From positions 1 through 33,997 of the forward strand of contig CANMKK010000042.1 of NCBI GenBank assembly GCA_947498455.1: 33,997 nucleotides of DNA, given 5' to 3'. The translations under genes and the position numbers were made by a program. The notes beneath the pieces are model-generated. The model worked only from the letters and a program-made list of their open reading frames with translations, was not told the origin of the DNA and ran no database searches. Source of the DNA: an uncultured Aquimarina sp. (GTDB taxonomy: Bacteria > Bacteroidota > Bacteroidia > Flavobacteriales > Flavobacteriaceae). Shown piece after piece: positions 26,789 to 33,997 of the stretch; position 1 is the first letter of the stretch; each line of letters starts with the position of its first letter.

Positions 26789-27703
26789 ATGAAAAAATTA
26801 GTCATAGCAGCAGGAACAGGTTTCTTAGGAACTGTTTTACTAAAACACTTTCGGGAGAACACCGATACGATTGTCATTTTAAGCCGTAGGCAAAATAGCA
26901 GTGTCGGAAATATAAAATATGTCCATTGGGATGCCGAAACATTAGGAGATTGGAAAAACGACATTGATGGTGCTGATGTCCTTATTAATATGACAGGAAA
27001 ATCTGTAGATTGTAGATATCATAAAAAGAATAAAGACCTTATTCTTTCTTCCAGGATTAGATCTACAGAAATTTTAGGAGAAGCTATTATGCAATCTAAA
27101 AACCCTCCAAAAGTGTGGTTAAATTCTTCTACCGCTACTATTTACAGACATTCATTAGATAAAGAAATGAATGAAATATCTGGCGAAATCGGCACTGGAT
27201 TTTCGGTCAATGTTGCTACCAATTGGGAAAAGGCTTTCTTTTCTCTACAAACTCCAAAAACCAGAAAAGTAGCACTTAGAACCGCAATTGTACTCGGTAA
27301 AAATGGAGGAGCCTTACCTCCAATACTTAATTTAGTAAAGATTGGATTAGGCGGAAAACAAGGAAAAGGAAATCAAAAGTTTAGTTGGATTCATGAAACT
27401 GATTTTGCAAGGAGTCTAGAGTTCATTATCCATACTCCAACTATACAGGGAGCTATAAATATCGTTGCGCCAAAACCTACTACCAACTACATATTAATGA
27501 AAACACTTAGAAACGTACTACAAATCCCTTTTGGAATTCCGCTCCCGAAACCCCTATTAGAAATTGGTGCTTTTTTTATTAAAACTGAGACCGAACTAAT
27601 TCTAAAAAGCCGAAATGTAATCCCTCAAAAACTCATGGAGAATGGTTTTCGACATACATATTCTGATATAGAAAATGCTATTAAAAATATAATCAAACAG
27701 TGA
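26789..27703 (+). CDS. TIGR01777-family epimerase-like NAD(P)-binding protein (YfcH type)
   Basis: 304 residues of the extended short-chain dehydrogenase type. The dinucleotide loop is AGTGFLG (8-14), here without the first Gly of GxxGxxG. A DxINMTGKSVDCRY block and the SRIRSTEILGEAI helix are hallmarks of the TIGR01777 group, and WLNSSTATIY with the WEKAF segment matches its active-site surroundings. A C-terminal DUF1731-like region (PLPKPLLEIGAFFIKTETELILKS, with R-N-V-I-P) closes it. The last bases overlap the SRPBCC gene by 4 bp (ATGA), so translation is coupled. The biochemical role of the family is not settled. Confidence 0.9.
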   Translation: MKKLVIAAGTGFLGTVLLKHFRENTDTIVILSRRQNSSVGNIKYVHWDAETLGDWKNDIDGADVLINMTGKSVDCRYHKKNKDLILSSRIRSTEILGEAIMQSKNPPKVWLNSSTATIYRHSLDKEMNEISGEIGTGFSVNVATNWEKAFFSLQTPKTRKVALRTAIVLGKNGGALPPILNLVKIGLGGKQGKGNQKFSWIHETDFARSLEFIIHTPTIQGAINIVAPKPTTNYILMKTLRNVLQIPFGIPLPKPLLEIGAFFIKTETELILKSRNVIPQKLMENGFRHTYSDIENAIKNIIKQ

Positions 27704-28161
27704 TGACAATAATACGCCTTAAAACCATTATAGAAGCTCCCATCGAAATTGTTTTTGATGCATCCAGAGATATCGATCTACATATAAATTCTGCAAAAAA
27801 GACTAAAGAAAAAGCAATCGCAGGTACCACATCAGGTTTAATAGGATATAATGAAACGGTTACTTGGAAAGGAAAACACTTTGGCATATACCTAACTCAT
27901 CAAAGTAAGATTACGGCTTATAAATACCCTACATATTTTGTCGATGAAATGATAAAAGGGCATTTTGATAGTTTTAAACATCAGCACATATTTAGATCTA
28001 ATGGAACACAAACAGAAATGATGGATATTTTAACTTACACAATTCCATATGGTATCCTAGGAAAAATTTTGGATTTCTTCATACTAAAAAAACACCTGAC
28101 CAAATTTCTTACTTCGAGAAATCAATATATCAAGATCATAACTACCCAAAAATCTATGTGA
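27700..28161 (+). CDS. SRPBCC (START-like) ligand-binding protein
   Basis: 153 residues with the START/Bet v1-like pattern: an N-terminal strand with the conserved I-x-A-P-I-E-x-V-F-D segment, DASRDIDLHI, then GYNETVTWKGKHFGIYLTHQSKI and a C-terminal helix. Members bind hydrophobic ligands in a deep pocket. It overlaps the epimerase-like gene by 4 bp. TIGR01777 and SRPBCC genes are often paired, so the two probably act on the same hydrophobic compound as the methyltransferase upstream. It is the last gene of the block; no terminator is visible directly after it. Confidence 0.87.
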   Translation: MMTIIRLKTIIEAPIEIVFDASRDIDLHINSAKKTKEKAIAGTTSGLIGYNETVTWKGKHFGIYLTHQSKITAYKYPTYFVDEMIKGHFDSFKHQHIFRSNGTQTEMMDILTYTIPYGILGKILDFFILKKHLTKFLTSRNQYIKIITTQKSM

Positions 28162-28193
28162 CGATCATTTTTATTGAAACTAATACTAATAAT

Positions 28194-28365
28194 AGGTTTT
28201 AGAAATAAGCTAAAATTGCGAAACTGCCTTTTTCTTGTTCGAAACAGTAAAATCATTACATAGTTTGAGTTACGGAAGATTTTTATAATGAAAAACGAGA
28301 GAAAAATGAACAAATATTTTAGCTTAATATTAAGATTTATTTGGTATCATACGATTTATGGATAA
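28194..28365. repeat. Dispersed foldback repeat, copy 2 (copy 1 at 20617-20787)
   Basis: It shares with copy 1 the blocks GAAACAGTAAAAT, CGGAAG and ATGAAAA, and the tract ending in GATTTATTTGGTAT. Left and right halves are partly complementary, giving a long imperfect hairpin. The rest of the spacer 28366-28697 is A/T-rich and holds no gene I can support; only the promoter of the sigma-factor gene is recognised. Confidence 0.65.
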
Positions 28366-28666
28366 GAAATTCGTATAAAACCCTAAAAACAATTTTTCGT
28401 AAATTTATAGCGAGTAATTTCTCAAAATTTATCCTTTTTTAGCCTTAAGACATTTAATTCAATAAAATGGGATAAATCAAAACTATATTGATTCCCAGCT
28501 CCTGTAGCTAATGATCTTGATTTAAAAATTTAAGATATTAATACAACAAAGTAAAACGCCTACAAATTTGTTTACAAACAACTAAAAAACAAAATGACAT
28601 ATTTTTTTTAACTAGACATAAAATTATCCAATAGTATAAACTTAGTTCTGATTCAACTTTTTATCC

Positions 28667-28674
28667 TATTTTTG
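28667..28674 (+). promoter_or_regulatory. -7 box upstream of the ECF sigma factor gene
   Basis: TATTTTTG fits TAnnTTTG and ends 23 bp before the ATG. The expected -33 TTG is not clear, so an alternative sigma factor (autoregulation) cannot be excluded. Confidence 0.45.
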
Positions 28675-28697
28675 AATAATAACAATTAGCAAACCAG

Positions 28698-29252
28698 ATG
28701 TCAATAAACACCATAAACCCCGATACTTGGGTTGACAAATACAGTGACTACTTATTTAACTTTACCATCGTAAGAGTCAATGACAAAGAAATTGCGCAAG
28801 ATTTGGTACAAGAAACCTTCTTTGCTGGGCTTAAATCCATGAAAAATTTTAAAGGAGAAGCAAGTGAACGGACTTGGTTAATTTCTATTCTAAAAAGAAA
28901 AATTATTGATCATTACCGAAAAATAAACAGTAATAAAGGAAAGGCCGAAGTTCGTATTAATTACACATCAGATGGAGAAACCGAAGGAGACTGGTTAGAA
29001 GAAAGAGTTGCCGACCCTTTTGATCAAAATGCAGAAAGTGAAATTGAAAATAAGGAACTCGGTGTTGCTATACATAATTGTATTGGTAAATTACCAGAAA
29101 AACAGGCTCAAATCTTTAAAATGAAAACAATCGAAGGTTTTGATACAGAAGCAATCTGTAATGTATTTGATATCACCGCGTCTAATCTATGGGTAATCAT
29201 TCATCGAGCACGTACTGCAATGGCTGAATGTTTGGAAAAAAATTGGTTTTAA
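28698..29252 (+). CDS. RNA polymerase sigma factor, sigma-70 family (ECF type)
   Basis: 184 residues. Region 2 contains YLFNFTIVRVNDKEIAQDLVQETFFAGLKS and the DNA-melting TWLISILKRKIIDHYR segment (about 60-76). A polar linker (NYTSDGETEGDWLEER) precedes region 4 with LPEKQAQIFKMKTIEGFDTEAI and the helix-turn-helix NVFDITASNLWVIIHRARTAM (about 150-171). Two small proteins with zinc-finger anti-sigma features follow after 6 bp and 41 bp, so they are likely its regulators. Its targets are unknown. This sigma-factor/mini-protein cluster next to gcvP is, from memory, recurrent in flavobacteria. Confidence 0.92.
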   Translation: MSINTINPDTWVDKYSDYLFNFTIVRVNDKEIAQDLVQETFFAGLKSMKNFKGEASERTWLISILKRKIIDHYRKINSNKGKAEVRINYTSDGETEGDWLEERVADPFDQNAESEIENKELGVAIHNCIGKLPEKQAQIFKMKTIEGFDTEAICNVFDITASNLWVIIHRARTAMAECLEKNWF

Positions 29253-29258
29253 AATAAA

Positions 29259-29516
29259 ATGAGTAAGAATAATAAAATATTTGTTAGCTGTACCGATGCA
29301 AATCACTTTTGCGATAAAAATCAATACAAGGAAGCTACATTTTGGGAAAAAGTAAAATTAAATATTCATTTAATTTATTGTAAGGCTTGTAGAAAATATT
29401 CTACTACTAATAATAAGCTAACAAAATTGGTGAAAAACCCTAAAGTAATTAGCATTGATCAATCTACCAAAGATATGATGAAAGAACAATTAAAGAAAAA
29501 GATGTCCGAGGGTTAA
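29259..29516 (+). CDS. Mini zinc-finger protein, probable anti-sigma factor (ZAS-like)
   Basis: 85 residues without membrane segments. The sequence IHLIYCKACRKYS gives His37-x3-Cys41-x2-Cys44, the ZAS zinc motif of soluble anti-sigma factors, and two further cysteines (Cys11, Cys18) lie near the N-terminus. The rest is highly basic. It starts 6 bp after the sigma-factor gene, so it is co-transcribed and likely binds that sigma factor. Similar short proteins are sometimes labelled glycine dehydrogenase because gcvP lies nearby; nothing in the sequence supports that. Confidence 0.8.
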   Translation: MSKNNKIFVSCTDANHFCDKNQYKEATFWEKVKLNIHLIYCKACRKYSTTNNKLTKLVKNPKVISIDQSTKDMMKEQLKKKMSEG

Positions 29517-29557
29517 TACATTAATCGATCTTGACAAGTTTTTAATAAAATGTTAGA

Positions 29558-29812
29558 ATGAAAACGGACAATAATTTATTTATATCCTGTGAACAGGCAA
29601 AATACATCTGTGATAAAAATCAGTATGGTGATGCTTCTATTATAGAAGTTATTAAATTAAACATACGATTAATTTATTGCAAAGCTACACGCGCCTATTC
29701 TAAAAAGAATACAAAACTAACTAACGTTATAAAAACATCTAATTTACAAACATTATCCTCTTCAAAAAAAAAGGATATGAAAAATCAACTCCATAAGAAG
29801 TTATCCAAATAA
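29558..29812 (+). CDS. Degenerate paralogue of the mini zinc-finger protein
   Basis: 84 residues, clearly homologous to the preceding protein over its length (FISCEQAKYICDKNQYGDAS against FVSCTDANHFCDKNQYKEAT). In the zinc motif, His37 has become Arg and Cys44 has become Thr (IRLIYCKATRAYS), leaving only Cys41. Cys11 and Cys18 are kept. It can hardly bind zinc in the same way, so it may be a redox-insensitive or antagonistic version. Its last 12 bases overlap the 3' end of the convergent membrane-protein gene. Confidence 0.78.
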   Translation: MKTDNNLFISCEQAKYICDKNQYGDASIIEVIKLNIRLIYCKATRAYSKKNTKLTNVIKTSNLQTLSSSKKKDMKNQLHKKLSK

Positions 29813-30628
29813 TTTTTCTAATAAAAAAAACGATAATAACCATATCATCGGTATACCTAGTACCCAAAAAGAACTAAAGTATGCTGATTGTTTTTTTTCT
29901 GTACCCCATAAAAAAAGTAAACTTATCATTGTAACCGAAATTGTACTAAGAATTTCGGCGGACAACAGATCATCTTTAATTGCGGTTAATAGCAAGAAAA
30001 CCACCAATAACCCCCCTCCAAAGACTTTAGTTTTTGTAATTCCAATCTTTTGTGGAATCGTTTCTAATGCTACTACATCATATTGTAAATTTCTTATCTC
30101 GAATGGTAGCATCAAAACGATTACAAAAATAAATCGCTGTATTGTTTCAATAATCATATCAAAACTGTACCCTCCCTCGATATAAACAAAAGGTATTATA
30201 GCAGTTATTCCTGTCCATACCAAACCTATTATAAATATTTTAATACTGGCAACATTGAGTAAGTTTTTCCTATTAGGAAAAATTGGCATTCCAAACAATA
30301 TAGTTAAAACTCCAAAAGGTAATACATAAAGCCATATATCTAAGGAAAGTTGACTCCCAAAATATACACAGAACAAACCACTGATAGCAGTTATTATTTT
30401 TATCTGAGACATAAAAAGAGTTTTTTTTCTGTGATGCAATTCTGTTATGCTCGTATATTTGATAAAATTATATGCCACAACAGACACTGTAAATCCAAAA
30501 TAGAGATAGACATCATCTCCCAAAACTTGAAATTTCAAAAAAGTAAGCTTGATCAAAGCAGTAATAGCCAGAGCGACATGAATACTACTATTGATATAAA
30601 AATTAAATACTTTTTTTAGGGTTTCCAC
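29801..30628 (-). CDS. UbiA-superfamily-like polytopic membrane protein
   Basis: 275 residues with about eight membrane helices. The layout resembles UbiA prenyltransferases: a segment FEIRNLQYD (176-184) in the position of the second Asp-rich motif, followed by ETIPQKIGITKTK, which matches the post-motif TxPxxxG pattern. In the position of the first motif (NDxxDxxxD) the sequence is YNFIKYTSITE, so only Asn54 remains and magnesium binding is doubtful. The only sensible start is a GTG at 30628. It diverges from gcvP with a shared spacer of 133 bp. A transferase function is uncertain. Confidence 0.7.
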   Translation of the reverse strand: METLKKVFNFYINSSIHVALAITALIKLTFLKFQVLGDDVYLYFGFTVSVVAYNFIKYTSITELHHRKKTLFMSQIKIITAISGLFCVYFGSQLSLDIWLYVLPFGVLTILFGMPIFPNRKNLLNVASIKIFIIGLVWTGITAIIPFVYIEGGYSFDMIIETIQRFIFVIVLMLPFEIRNLQYDVVALETIPQKIGITKTKVFGGGLLVVFLLLTAIKDDLLSAEILSTISVTMISLLFLWGTEKKQSAYFSSFWVLGIPMIWLLSFFLLEKLFG

Positions 30629-30726
30629 ACTGTAAATTTAAGGTTATCTGTTAATAACATTCAAAATTGGTTAAAAACTTACAAGTATAGGGTTAATTAT
30701 ATGTCAAATTTTTCATGATTAAAATG

Positions 30727-30734
30727 TACTTTTG
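30727..30734 (+). promoter_or_regulatory. -7 box upstream of gcvP
   Basis: TACTTTTG fits TAnnTTTG and lies 27 bp before the gcvP ATG. A -33 TTG is not evident at the right distance. No glycine riboswitch fold can be placed in such a short leader. Confidence 0.5.
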
Positions 30735-30761
30735 CGGATTCAATCACAACTGTTTTTCGCT

Positions 30762-33614
30762 ATGAAAACTGATTCATTTAAAATACGTCACATAGGTCCT
30801 TCAGAAAAGGATCTAACTGACATGCTCAGCACTGTTAATGCAGATTCTATTAAGCAACTTATCTATGAGACAATTCCTGATGGAATTTTGCTTAAAGATT
30901 CATTACAACTTGATGCTGCTATGAGTGAGCAAGAATACTCTGCTCACATACAGGAATTATCTGCTAAGAATAAGGTATTTAAAACTTATATTGGTTTAGG
31001 TTATCACGAAGCGTGCTTACCAGCAGTAATACAACGTAACATCTTAGAAAATCCAGGTTGGTATACTGCCTATACACCGTATCAGGCAGAAATTGCTCAA
31101 GGTAGATTAGAAGCATTGTTAAACTATCAAACAATGATTTGTGATCTTACGGGTATGGAATTAGCAAATGCTTCTTTACTGGATGAAAGTACTGCTGCCG
31201 CGGAAGCTATGACTATGTTATTTGCATTACGCTCAAGAACTCAGAAAAAGGAAAATGTAAACAAGTTCTTCGTATCAGAAGAAATTTTACCCCAGACACT
31301 TTCATTATTACAGACAAGAGCTATTCCACTGGAGATAGAGCTTGTGATTGGTGATCATACAACATTTGATTTTTCGTCAGGTTTCTATGGTGCTATACTG
31401 CAATACCCGGGAGTATCTGGTCAAGTATTTGATTATGCTGATTTTGTAGAAAAAGCACATCAGGCTGAAATCAAAGTGGCCGTAGCTGCAGATGTTTTAA
31501 GCCTAGTATCATTAAAATCTCCAGGTAGTTTTGGAGCTGATGTAGTGGTAGGAACTACACAACGTTTCGGAATACCATTAGGATATGGAGGTCCACATGC
31601 TGCTTATTTTGCAACCAGAGAAGAATACAAAAGAAATATCCCAGGTAGAATTATAGGTGTTACTCAGGACACGAATGGCAATCGAGCATTGCGCATGGCA
31701 TTACAAACTCGTGAGCAACATATTAAGCGTGATAAAGCGACTTCTAATATTTGTACAGCACAAGTATTACTTGCTGTAATGGCTGGAATGTATGCCGTAT
31801 ATCACGGACCTAAAGGCTTACAATACATCGCTACTAAAGTTAATAACGCAACGGCAACGGCTGCAAATGCTTTGGAGCAATTAGGCTTCGAACAATTGAA
31901 TACCTCATATTTTGATACAATTCAGATAAAAGCAAATGCTACCGCTATAAAAGAAATTGCAGAAGCTAAGGAAGTAAACTTCTATTACCCTGATGCAGAA
32001 ACTGTGTCAATTTCTTTAAATGAAGCTACTACAATTACAGATTTAAATGTGATCGCTTCAATTTTTGCACAAGTAGCAGGAAAAGAAACCATTACAATTA
32101 CTGAACTTACAACATCTGGTAGTATTCCTGATACTGTAAAACGTACTACAGAGTTTTTAACCAATGAAATATTTAATGCATACCATTCTGAAACAGAATT
32201 GATGCGTTATATCAAAAAACTGGAACGTAAAGATCTTTCATTAAATCATTCTATGATCCCATTAGGATCGTGTACTATGAAATTGAATGCAGCTTCAGAA
32301 ATGCTTCCTTTAAGTAACCCACAATGGGGTAATATTCACCCAATGGTGCCTGTTGACCAAGCACAAGGATACCAAGAAGCGCTAAAAAAATTAGAAGATC
32401 AACTAACCGAGATCACAGGTTTTGCTGCTACTTCTATACAACCTAATTCTGGTGCTCAAGGAGAATTTGCCGGATTAATGGTTATTCGCGCGTATCACGA
32501 ATCCAGAGGAGATTATAACAGAAATATCTGCCTCATCCCATCTTCTGCTCACGGTACCAATCCTGCATCAGCAATAATGGCTGGAATGAAAGTAGTTGTT
32601 ACTAAAGCTACAGAAGAGGGTAACATCGATGTAGAAGATCTTAGAGAAAAAGCATTAAAACATAAAGATAACCTAGCCGCTTTGATGGTAACGTATCCTT
32701 CTACCCATGGAGTATATGAATCTGCTATTAAAGAAATTACACAGATCATTCATGATAATGGTGGTCAGGTATATATGGACGGTGCTAATATGAATGCGCA
32801 GGTAGGTTTAACCAACCCTGGAGCTATTGGTGCAGACGTATGCCACTTAAACCTACATAAAACATTCGCTATCCCTCACGGTGGTGGTGGTCCTGGAGTT
32901 GGTCCAATTTGTGTTGCTAAGCAATTAGCTCCATTTTTACCAGGCAATCCAGTAATCCCTACAGGAGGAGATAATGCTATTACTGCAATCTCTGCAGCTC
33001 CTTGGGGATCTGCTTTGGCATCTTTGATCTCTTATGGATATATTACCATGTTAGGAGAAGAAGGACTTAGGGAATCAACAGAGTATGCTATTCTTAATGC
33101 CAATTATATCAAAGAAAGATTGGCTGGTCATTATGATACATTATACTCTGGAGAACGTGGTCGTGCAGCTCATGAGATGATTATCGATTGTCGCCCTTTT
33201 AAGGCTAATGGAATAGAAGTAACCGATATTGCTAAGCGTCTAATGGATTACGGATTCCATGCACCAACAGTATCATTCCCTGTTGCAGGAACTATTATGA
33301 TAGAACCTACAGAGAGTGAAAGCAAAGCAGAGCTAGATCGTTTCTGTGATGCTATGATAAGTATTCGTAAGGAAATTGCCGAAGCTAGTGCAGACAACCC
33401 TAATAATGTAATGAAAAATGCTCCGCATACATTAGCGATGTTAACTACAGATAATTGGGAATTTTCATATAGTAGAGAACAAGCCGCATTTCCATTATCA
33501 TATATTGCAGAAAATAAATTCTGGCCTACTGTTAGACGAGTAGACGATGCATATGGAGACAGAAATCTTATATGTACTTGTGCTCCAATCGAGGAATATA
33601 TGGAAGAAGCATAA
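30762..33614 (+). CDS. gcvP: Glycine dehydrogenase (decarboxylating), P-protein of the glycine cleavage system
   Basis: A PLP enzyme that decarboxylates glycine and passes the aminomethyl group to the lipoyl H-protein. From the ATG at 30762 it has 950 residues, the length of the fused single-chain P-protein. The N-terminal half contains the FKIRHIGPSEKD start, the YTPYQAEIAQGRLEAL block and QTREQHIKRDKATSNICTAQ. The C-terminal half contains the PLP-binding lysine in HLNLHKTFAIPHGGGGPG (Lys700), GSCTMKLNA and SAAPWGSA. A TTG 30 bp upstream extends the frame but lies next to the promoter, so it is not the start. The other gcv genes are not in the window. Confidence 0.97.
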   Translation: MKTDSFKIRHIGPSEKDLTDMLSTVNADSIKQLIYETIPDGILLKDSLQLDAAMSEQEYSAHIQELSAKNKVFKTYIGLGYHEACLPAVIQRNILENPGWYTAYTPYQAEIAQGRLEALLNYQTMICDLTGMELANASLLDESTAAAEAMTMLFALRSRTQKKENVNKFFVSEEILPQTLSLLQTRAIPLEIELVIGDHTTFDFSSGFYGAILQYPGVSGQVFDYADFVEKAHQAEIKVAVAADVLSLVSLKSPGSFGADVVVGTTQRFGIPLGYGGPHAAYFATREEYKRNIPGRIIGVTQDTNGNRALRMALQTREQHIKRDKATSNICTAQVLLAVMAGMYAVYHGPKGLQYIATKVNNATATAANALEQLGFEQLNTSYFDTIQIKANATAIKEIAEAKEVNFYYPDAETVSISLNEATTITDLNVIASIFAQVAGKETITITELTTSGSIPDTVKRTTEFLTNEIFNAYHSETELMRYIKKLERKDLSLNHSMIPLGSCTMKLNAASEMLPLSNPQWGNIHPMVPVDQAQGYQEALKKLEDQLTEITGFAATSIQPNSGAQGEFAGLMVIRAYHESRGDYNRNICLIPSSAHGTNPASAIMAGMKVVVTKATEEGNIDVEDLREKALKHKDNLAALMVTYPSTHGVYESAIKEITQIIHDNGGQVYMDGANMNAQVGLTNPGAIGADVCHLNLHKTFAIPHGGGGPGVGPICVAKQLAPFLPGNPVIPTGGDNAITAISAAPWGSALASLISYGYITMLGEEGLRESTEYAILNANYIKERLAGHYDTLYSGERGRAAHEMIIDCRPFKANGIEVTDIAKRLMDYGFHAPTVSFPVAGTIMIEPTESESKAELDRFCDAMISIRKEIAEASADNPNNVMKNAPHTLAMLTTDNWEFSYSREQAAFPLSYIAENKFWPTVRRVDDAYGDRNLICTCAPIEEYMEEA

Positions 33615-33637
33615 TATAGCTATAATTAATAATATAG

Positions 33638-33675
33638 AAATGCCTGGTATTTTATTATATCAGGCATTTTTTATA
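33638..33675 (+). terminator. Intrinsic terminator of gcvP
   Basis: AAATGCCTGGTAT (33638-33650) pairs with ATATCAGGCATTT (33657-33669, one G-T pair) around TTTATT and is followed by more T residues. It begins 24 bp after the stop codon. Confidence 0.85.
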
Positions 33676-33695
33676 TACCTACACCTCACCTCTAC

Positions 33696-33718
33696 AATTT
33701 CATTTCTCAAATGAAATT
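33696..33718. repeat. Perfect 10-bp inverted repeat (AATTTCATTT-CTC-AAATGAAATT)
   Basis: A perfect palindrome just beyond the gcvP terminator. There is no T-run, so it is not a terminator. It could be an operator for a gene beyond the right edge, or chance in A/T-rich DNA. Confidence 0.4.
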
Positions 33719-33785
33719 ACCGACTAAAATTGCATTGTTTTTAGTACATGTTACAAAATAAAATGCATCCATAGCGCTTGACTTA

Positions 33786-33997
33786 TACCAGTTGCTGTTT
33801 GAATTTACTGGTAAAGAAAGTAAACTACCTTGGGGCAAGACCGCGAGGCATTCGTTAGAAACAAATTTTCTATTTCGAGGCAAGCTTAGGGGTATTATAT
33901 CCTTTGGCGGTGGCGGTGCTAGTAAACAACCTCCGTTAAAAACGGAGGCTTTGATTTTCAGATTAACCCCAAAGGGGTAGCAACACCAAAGGTTATC
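33786..33997. repeat. End of a dispersed non-coding repeat, related at its left end to the 9.7-kb palindromic element
   Basis: Bases 33786-33826 match the reverse complement of the right end of the element at 9661-9823 (about 35 of 41 positions by eye, including TGTTTGAATTTACTGG). The remainder is relatively GC-rich for this window, with small hairpins CCTCCGTT-AAA-AACGGAGG (33930-33948) and ACCCCAAAGGGGT (33966-33978). A frame from 33792 to 33980 has no protein-like features. The element probably continues past the window. Confidence 0.55.

Noticed and set aside
29259..29812. Naming the two small proteins glycine dehydrogenase
   Set aside because: They have no similarity to GcvP; the name would only reflect the neighbouring gcvP gene.
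33792..33980. Small open frame rich in Gly and Lys at the right edge
   Set aside because: It begins inside a non-coding repeat and shows no protein-like pattern or promoter.

Overview
The window looks like chromosomal DNA of a marine-type flavobacterium (Bacteroidota, Flavobacteriaceae; the overall style resembles Aquimarina, which is an inference). The evidence is low-GC sequence with AT-rich spacers, a type IX secretion (T9SS) C-terminal sorting domain, GxDLY-type SGNH hydrolases, an alpha-2-macroglobulin carrying a SusC-like plug segment, almost no Shine-Dalgarno sequences, and several promoters of the Bacteroidota type (TTG, about 19-20 nt, TAnnTTTG).

Layout. Bases 1-1790: the 3' end of a beta-propeller-like protein gene, rlmF on the minus strand, then a 21-bp minisatellite. 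Bases 1791-8340: a very large alpha-2-macroglobulin gene whose signal-peptide part is separated from the rest by one extra A in an A8 run. Bases 8439-10747 (minus): a membrane-anchored SGNH/GDSL hydrolase and a fasciclin lipoprotein, with a long palindromic element (9661-9823) between them. Bases 10920-15494: a nucleotide and housekeeping block made of obg, a decayed lipoprotein gene, an in-frame hpt-adk fusion, and divergent purK and purE. Bases 15787-19926 (minus): a 1379-residue secreted Asp-box/Fn3/GEVED protein with a T9SS tail.

Bases 19927-21605 are a long non-coding stretch that is far from empty. It holds three LytTR-type boxes at exact 21-bp spacing, one copy of a foldback repeat that recurs at 28.2 kb, a degraded coding remnant, and two tandem, related, minus-strand small-RNA candidates with promoters, a closing long-range stem and intrinsic terminators. 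These RNA candidates are my strongest proposal for something undescribed.

Bases 21606-28161: an M3 peptidase, then a GbsR/MarR-type regulator with a 20-bp perfect inverted repeat over its promoter (probably leaderless mRNA), then seven tightly packed genes: three small membrane proteins (two of them paralogues), a SAM methyltransferase, another membrane protein, a TIGR01777-type nucleotide-sugar-epimerase-like protein and an SRPBCC protein. A weaker copy of the regulator's palindrome sits just before the first of these, so I read the block as one GbsR-controlled membrane or lipid-modification module.

Bases 28698-33614: an ECF sigma factor with two tandem mini zinc-finger (ZAS-like) proteins, the second of which has lost two of three zinc ligands, a UbiA-like membrane protein on the minus strand, and gcvP. 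The final 380 bases hold the gcvP terminator and a repeat whose first 41 bases match the end of the 9.7-kb palindromic element.
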